From Paulinella micropora (lineage: Eukaryota; Cercozoa; Imbricatea; Euglyphida): a stretch of DNA of 64,000 nucleotides. The stretch covers positions 613,385 through 677,384 of the forward strand of contig BJOX01000088.1 of the NCBI GenBank assembly GCA_009731375.1. Reading direction: 5' to 3'. Made by a program: the position numbers and the translations under genes. This document shows, piece by piece, positions 58,420-64,000 of this stretch (position 1 is the first letter of the stretch; each line of letters opens with the position of its first letter). A model generated the notes under the pieces. That model made no database searches and was not told the DNA's origin. It saw only the letters and a program-made list of their open reading frames with translations.

Positions 58420-58430
58420 TTTTATTCTTC
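57955..58430. repeat. (CT)n/(TTTC)n/(ATTT)n block
   Basis: Pyrimidine-rich repeats ending in (ATTT)n; no gene. Confidence 0.9.
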
Positions 58431-58564
58431 CTCCCTTTCTTTAGGCTACCCGGGTCCCTTCCTCCCCTTTGTCCTCCTCTTTCTTTCACCTCATTGACTT
58501 TTTCATTCTTTTACTCACCGTCTCTCTCTCTCTCTCTCTCTCTTTCTCTTTCTCTGGCGCAGGT

Positions 58565-58817
58565 ATGGGAGGGCACTTAGCTGTTCTGTTGGCTTCGGTG
58601 TGGACTATGCTATGGTTCTCTGCACTGAGCAAAGGTAATGCGGATAAGGAGAACAAAAGGACAAGTTTCTTAGTATTTAAGTGTGAAGAGCAATGCGCTT
58701 CGTCCTCAGCCAATAGACAGATCGATAGGTCGAAAAATCAATAGGTAGATTGATTAAATTGATTGATTCCTAGATAAATACGTACGTTGTTTATCTCCTG
58801 GTGTGTGTTCATGCCTC

Positions 58818-58861
<44 letters not shown>

Positions 58862-59144
58862 GGCCCTTTTAGTTTTTTTTCTTCACAGCGACCACGAGGG
58901 TAGTCACGCTATTTGTGAAAGCCTAGCCAGCCTGTGTGTGGAAAGCGACTGTTCTGAGCAGTACGATAATTATATGCCCCGGAATCAGCATGCTACGTTC
59001 GGTCTGCAAATGCCAAACCTTTGACCCCTTATTTTTCGTTGGAACTAATTCTTATTTCTGGTTCTTGTTTGTGTCCTGTGTCTGCTTTGGCTGTGGGAAT
59101 GCGACTCAGCGCAGCGCATATCAGGTCACTGCCTCATCTTACCA

Positions 59145-59207
<63 letters not shown>

Positions 59208-59233
59208 CTCTGCGCTGTCACTTGCACCAAGAG

Positions 59234-59299
<66 letters not shown>

Positions 59300-59386
59300 C
59301 ATAAATATATATATATATATATATATGCATGTATATATATACATATATATATATGTGTGTGTGTGTGTGTGTTATATATGTATATG

Positions 59387-59439
<53 letters not shown>

Positions 59440-59462
59440 CATATATGTATATAGACACACAC

Positions 59463-59496
<34 letters not shown>

Positions 59497-59973
59497 AAGC
59501 ATATATACAATATACTTATAATGTATGCAGCAGCATATGCGGACGCAGCTGAAGTTGTTCCTTTTCGAATTAGCCCTGAAGAATTCGCAACCGGCATCTG
59601 CGACTCTTCTTCTTCGTCTTCTTCTTCTTCTTCTTCTTCTTCTTCTTCTTCTTCTTCCTCCTCCTCCTCCTCCTCCTCCTCCTCTTCATCCTCTTCCTCC
59701 TCTTCCTCCTCCTCCTCCTCATCCTCGTGTCATCACTTGAAGAGTGATGTTCGCTTTCTTCATGTGGCTCGTTCAGATCTGATGATGTGGACTCTCTCGA
59801 TGTATTTCAAGAGAAACTCAGACAGCGTGCCCCGAGAATTGTATCACAAGTACAAAGATCCTCAGTTCTTCGACCCGAAAAGATATGGTCACAATTTTCT
59901 AGCTAATATATTCTTCACTTCTCTCACACACACGGAACCTCGCCTTGAAAATTGGCAGAAAATGAGCGAATAG
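58565..59973 (+). CDS. Secreted protein with poly-Ser tract; weakly sulfotransferase-like
   Basis: Three exons join in phase: 58565-58728, 58889-59001, 59531-59973 (720 bases, 239 aa). The N terminus is a signal peptide ([20 protein letters not shown]). Exons 1 and 2 contribute Cys residues. Exon 3 has [19 protein letters not shown], a Ser tract of about 45 residues encoded by (TCT/TCC)n, and [20 protein letters not shown]. That last stretch resembles the R.xxD.xxS phosphate-binding region of sulfotransferases, but the protein lacks most of that fold, so the call is weak. Donors are GTCGAA and GTCTGC; intron 2 is full of (TATC)n, (CA)n and (TA)n. Confidence 0.45.
59125..59500. repeat. (TATC)n, (CA)n and (TA)n microsatellites in intron 2
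   Basis: Runs at 59142-59205 (TATC), 59236-59280 (CA) and 59280-59480 (TA/GT). Confidence 0.9.
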
Positions 59974-61240
59974 GAACAGAACACACACGTCCTCTCCTCC
60001 CCGTATTCCTCTATCTATCTTGTGCAATGGATCCTTTCTCCTTATGTATACGTTGCAAAGAATAGGGATAGCGAAGTGTCAAACTTGGCGTAAAAGGAAA
60101 ACAGGTATGGGACTCCACTTTTGCCGGTTCGATGTCAAAAGAATATATTTATTGATGCCTATCCTTTACTCAACCAAATTCAATAACTTCGCCAGTAACC
60201 CAATCTTCTTCACTTATATAAATAAAGATCAAAGATGGTGGGAAAATGTGGGAGACTAGCGAAGCCCAAAAACAACCAAGGCAAACAACAGCCAGTTCCC
60301 GTTGTCCGGTCTAACGATAATATATTCTGACCTAAAAAGGGTAACGGACCTTTTTAGTAATATTATCATCATCCGGTTAAGAGTGCTGTTAATAGGAACA
60401 ATCTCTTATTGTGTCTGGACCGACACGGGGTATTAATAAAGTAGCACATATTTACCTATTTGCGCCTACAAAGTACGGTAACTGTTGAACGTAGATTGTG
60501 AGTTGGTATTGCGAGACACTTGAAAATGCTGGTGTAGCACTTGAAGGATGGCTTCAAGTCCAAGTTGTTGTTTCAAGTGTCCGAAATTCGCCTTTGGAAA
60601 AGTCTTCCACAGTCACAAGGGTTGTGCAGGGATTGTGCGGTAATGATTATTTTCCTTTCTCTTGACTGCGTGTCCACAAAATTTACCGTAATTTGCTGTT
60701 TTCGGGAAATCGGGGAAAAAAGGCAGTAGAGAGGGGAAAATGGTAATTGCTGTGAAAACTTTAATTAACTCGTTTGAAGTCGTTCCTGGACGAAATCGAA
60801 AGCTAGTTAGTGAAGTCGAATCGTCGTGCAGAGGAGAATCTAATGAGCCGGTCAAAAACAGTAAAATGTCAACGGTAGTGGTTTGGCTGGTCGTTAAAGT
60901 GCTCAGTCTGATAGCTCCCCCCCGACCTAACGGTTGAGTAGAGTTGCGTACAGAATGCCGCGTCGGAGTCACTAACGATTGGTCAGTGACTTGTCTCAGA
61001 AAGAAAAGGAAAAGGAGAAAAGAGAAAAATGAGTCTCTTTAAACCTCAGGGGAAGATGAAAAAAGAAGTGCGTCGATGTGTAGCGCATTGTAGACGGAGA
61101 TCAGCCGGGGCCGGATATCGGGATGCGGAAGCGGGACTGAGACAATTGAGGCGCAATAGCGATGCGTTGATATCGGGGAGCTGACTTCGAGCCGTAAGAA
61201 ACTAGGTGGCCATGTATCGCACAGCCGAGATGAATTAAGT
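59974..61240. other. Intergenic stretch; downstream flank of the gypsy element
   Basis: No convincing gene. An imperfect hairpin lies at 60316-60367 (CCTAAAAAGG … CCTTTTTAG with outer GATAATAT/ATATTATC). The 3' LTR of the minus-strand gypsy element should lie here, but without the 5' LTR in the window I cannot mark its ends. Confidence 0.4.
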
Positions 61241-64000
61241 TTAATGCACCAAACATGCCATGCCGATATAGTCACTGAGGTGTTCAGGTTCGATGAGAAT
61301 AATCGTTGACCTGCAGGCATAAGAGGCGATCAAGGACTTACAGGGATACTCTGGTCGTGGCATAGCTTGACTAGGGACGATGGCGGGCCAAGTGGGAAAA
61401 GCGCCGTGCTGTGGCGGGTGAAGCCGGTACGATGAGTAAAACCCACTTGAGAGTGTTGAAGTGGCTATTCCTTCGATGTTGCCTGCTTGCCTTTCTGGAA
61501 GATATGCTGGGAAGGATTCGCCGGTGATGAGAGTGCCTTTAAGAAGTTTGAGAACGTTGGCAGGGAGTCGGCCTTTGTCTTTGTTGGTCTTGTGAGAGCG
61601 CCATTCGATGTGGCGATGAACGACTTGATCGTTGGTGGTGTCGAAGAGAAGGGGCTTCCAGGTAGCTAAGGAGTTGCGCCCCAACGCTGGATAGCAGATT
61701 GGTCCTTTGTCTTCGTAGATGGGACGGAAGAGGGGGTTCTTGTCTGAGGTCGTGCCGAGCTGGTGAACTACGAGGTCGTTTTCCTCGTTCTCTGGGTCCT
61801 CATCCAAAACGATGCCAAGTTTAACCTGATCGCGGTCGATGAATGCAACAACTTCGCCGATGCCGTAGTTGACTGAATCGTCATCGTAATCGTCTACTGC
61901 GACTGTGTTGAGCGGGGCGACGCCATCAGTGGGTGCAGTATACGGGGCGAGGTGTGAGCGGTCGATGCGTTTCAATACCTTGTTGGTCTTGAGGTGACGC
62001 AGCTTGAAACAGTTGGAGCTGACCTGCTCAACGATGGTGTAGGGGCCGTCGAACTGAAGAACGGAAAAGGCTGGAATGCCTTGTTTGGAGGGCTTTGGGC
62101 GGTAGACGGAGACTGTGTCTTCCACTTTCCATTCCTTGACAGCCTTGCGGCGGCCTTTGTTCTTTTGAGAAACGGGCCGGGCGCGGGTAACGGTGGTGTA
62201 CGCGCTGACGTAGGCTGTGACAGCGGTGCGGGCGCTGTTCAGCAGGGCGCCTGTTCGGCTGACTGTATTGACAGTGTCGGTGAGGCGTCGAGCGCAGCGC
62301 TGGAGGCGGCGGCGCGGGCATTGACAATCTCCGGCGAATCGAAAAAGTCCAACGTGCAGCGGGGCTTGCGGGCGAGCATTCCTTCAAAGGCGGTAGTGCC
62401 GGTCGCTGTAGATACATATGTGTTCTGAGCGAAGGAGAGAGAAGGGACGATGCTGGGCCAGTTGGTCTTTTCTGCCTTGCGGAGAGACCGAATGACCGTG
62501 CGGATGGCCTTGTGGCAGCATTCGACGTAGCCGAGTTGATGGCCAACGTATCAACGAAGGAACTATGGTAATCGGAAAAGATGGATTCCGGAAAACCAAA
62601 GATGTAGGCCCACCGGTTGAGGATGAGCTCCACTGTTTCTTCCGCGGACGTGGAGATGCACGGGATAAATTGGAGGAATCGCGAGAAAAGATCGACGATG
62701 GTCAGTATGTATTGAGGGGCGACGCCGGGGATGCCGATGTGGACGTGGTCGAGGCCGATGCCCTGTCCTTGATGTGTCCACGTGAGCGATGAGTAGCGGC
62801 CGTGGTTAAGGGTCCGGCGGGCGTGGACTAGTTGGCAAAAGTGGCAGTCGCGGAGGGCGGCGAGGACGTCATGATGCATGATCTCCGTACCGTCTGTGCG
62901 GAACCAAACGTAGCGCTCCTTAATGAAAGGGACGAGCGTCGGCGCTTTGGCGTGGTTCTGCATGAGGTGGGCATAGTTGATTAGAGGGCGGCGCAGCTCT
63001 TCTGGGACGTAAACCTTGACGGAAGACTGTTCGGAGTCGATGGTGACAGCGATGCCTTGACGGAGGGTCAATTCGGCTGAGCCGGCGAAAACGGAAATGA
63101 CGTCTTCAGTCCAGAGAGGGGCCGTGAGACTGTCCTGTCGTTGCGCATTGATGATCTTTTGGCGTGTGACGCGCTGAGCATGCGATGCGGCTACGAGAGG
63201 ATAGATGTAGTGTTGCTCCATGCCAAGTCCGTGAACGAGCCAGACGAGGTTGTCGTCGAGGAACAAGATCTTGCGGCACTGTTCGACGATCTTCTGTGCA
63301 AGAGTGTCATCGGGGACGCAGCGAACCAAATCCTAAGGCATGAGCAGTGCGAAAGGTTTGAGGAGAGCGAGCATATCGCGGGCAACCATCGGGGAGCGTT
63401 CAGCGGAGGGAATGACGATGGCCAAGTCCCATGGAGCTTGAATGCTACGTAGAGTAGGGCCGCCGCGGAGGATCCGGCAAGAAAGGGACTTGAGACTGGT
63501 ATCCAGGGCCGCGTGCGTGCCTTCAACTGCTAACCAGAGAGTTGAACCTGCTCGGGGTGCCGGAATGGTGGATAAAAGCTGAAGAGTCGCCTCGGCTTCG
63601 CCAATCAGGGTGGGCTGGCGGGGGCGATGCAAGGACACGTGAGAGACCGTCGGGGAGTTGGTTTTGTTTACCTGGCAGATATTCGACTTTGAATCGAATA
63701 GTCTGAAGGTGCTCCAAGACACAGTTGACAACCATGGGGCTGCGAGCGTGCCATAGCCACAACAGGGGCCGGTGGTCGGTGACGATGGTGAGTTCGTGAT
63801 CGCTGGCATCGATGAAGTAGCGGCATTGTTGGATACCGTATATGACGCCGTAGGCTTCACGAACGTAAGTCGCCCATCGTGTCTGCGTGTCGGTTAGCTT
63901 CTGGGAGAAGTACTGAATGACCGGAACGTTGCGCTCTGTGCCACTGTGAAGAGCGCCGCCAATGCCGATCTGGCTTGCATCCGTCCGGAGGTAGAGTCGT
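61241..64000 (-). mobile_element. Ty3/gypsy retrotransposon, 3' part of pol (continues past the window)
   Basis: Reading from 64000 downward the order is RNase H, integrase zinc domain, integrase core and a GPY/F-type C-terminal domain, the Ty3/gypsy order. Gag, protease and most of RT lie outside the window. Confidence 0.8.
61241..64000 (-). CDS. Gypsy RNase H-integrase polyprotein, partial, with frameshifts and one TAG
   Basis: RNase H (64000 to about 63640) shows LRTDASQIGIGGAL, YFSQKLTDTQTRWATY, ELTIVTDHRPLLWLWH and LPGKQNQLPDGLSRV. A one-base shift near 63590 leads to a linker with an in-frame TAG (63335-63333). The integrase zinc domain follows (HLMQNHAKAP … CHFCQ), then the core with GIGLDHVHIG…ILTIVDLFSRF and IFSDYHSSF. 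Near 62550 another shift leads to the frame with GYVECC, carrying the probable catalytic Glu. From 62125 the C-terminal part shows QFDGPYTIVEQVSSNCFKL…RSHLAPY, a GPY/F module, and a long tail to TAA 61241. The copy is probably inactive. Confidence 0.75.

Noticed and set aside
57396-58580. 370-codon frame through GTAT and TTTC repeats
   Set aside because: Pure repeat translation with no coding character.

Overview
The window is nuclear DNA of an intron-bearing eukaryote, most likely a unicellular alga or other protist. The evidence is spliced genes with GT..AG introns, a tRNA-derived SINE, a tyrosine-recombinase (Ngaro/DIRS-like) retrotransposon, a Ty3/gypsy polyprotein and two Tnp2/CACTA-like transposase genes. 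Microsatellites are extremely abundant. I cannot name the species.

Region 1 (1-11.46 kb) stands apart. It is GC-rich and gene-dense, its genes lie on both strands without visible introns, and it has almost none of the simple repeats that fill the rest. It holds a heliorhodopsin (5312-6544, minus), an HNH-nuclease ORF cut by the left edge, a Cys-rich zinc-binding protein with a Lys/Ala tail, and several proteins I do not recognise. It looks like a virus-derived island (heliorhodopsins are known from algal giant viruses and mirusviruses) or part of a viral contig. Several of its ORFs carry single-base frameshifts or in-frame TAG codons.

Region 2 (11.46-37.6 kb) is repeat-rich. It contains (TAG)n, (CT)n, (TAC)n, (TTA)n, (GATA)n and (CATACCCC)n arrays, an amplified exon-like module, two Tnp2-like transposons (15.7-18.7 and 25.7-31.8 kb), SINE copies, an unrecognised spliced minus-strand gene (about 24.1-21.0 kb), arrays of the 14-bp palindrome CAAGGTATACCTTG and a roughly 210-bp mobile repeat.

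Region 3 (37.7-48.0 kb) is one large spliced gene. Fourteen exons can be joined with consistent phase to give about 1,635 aa: a signal peptide, three GT25-like glycosyltransferase modules and a further possible glycosyltransferase region. Many of its introns are little more than expanded microsatellites.

Region 4 (49.5-64 kb) holds a small acidic-protein gene, a nearly complete Ngaro-type element (50.28-57.01 kb, minus) with split direct repeats, a short secreted-protein gene (58.57-59.97 kb) and the 3' half of a Ty3/gypsy pol gene (61.24-64.0 kb, minus) that leaves the window. A recurring theme is that three unrelated repeat families (GTATGT, GGGGTATG, AAGGTATACC) all iterate a 5' splice-site-like GTAT core and lie in or beside introns.
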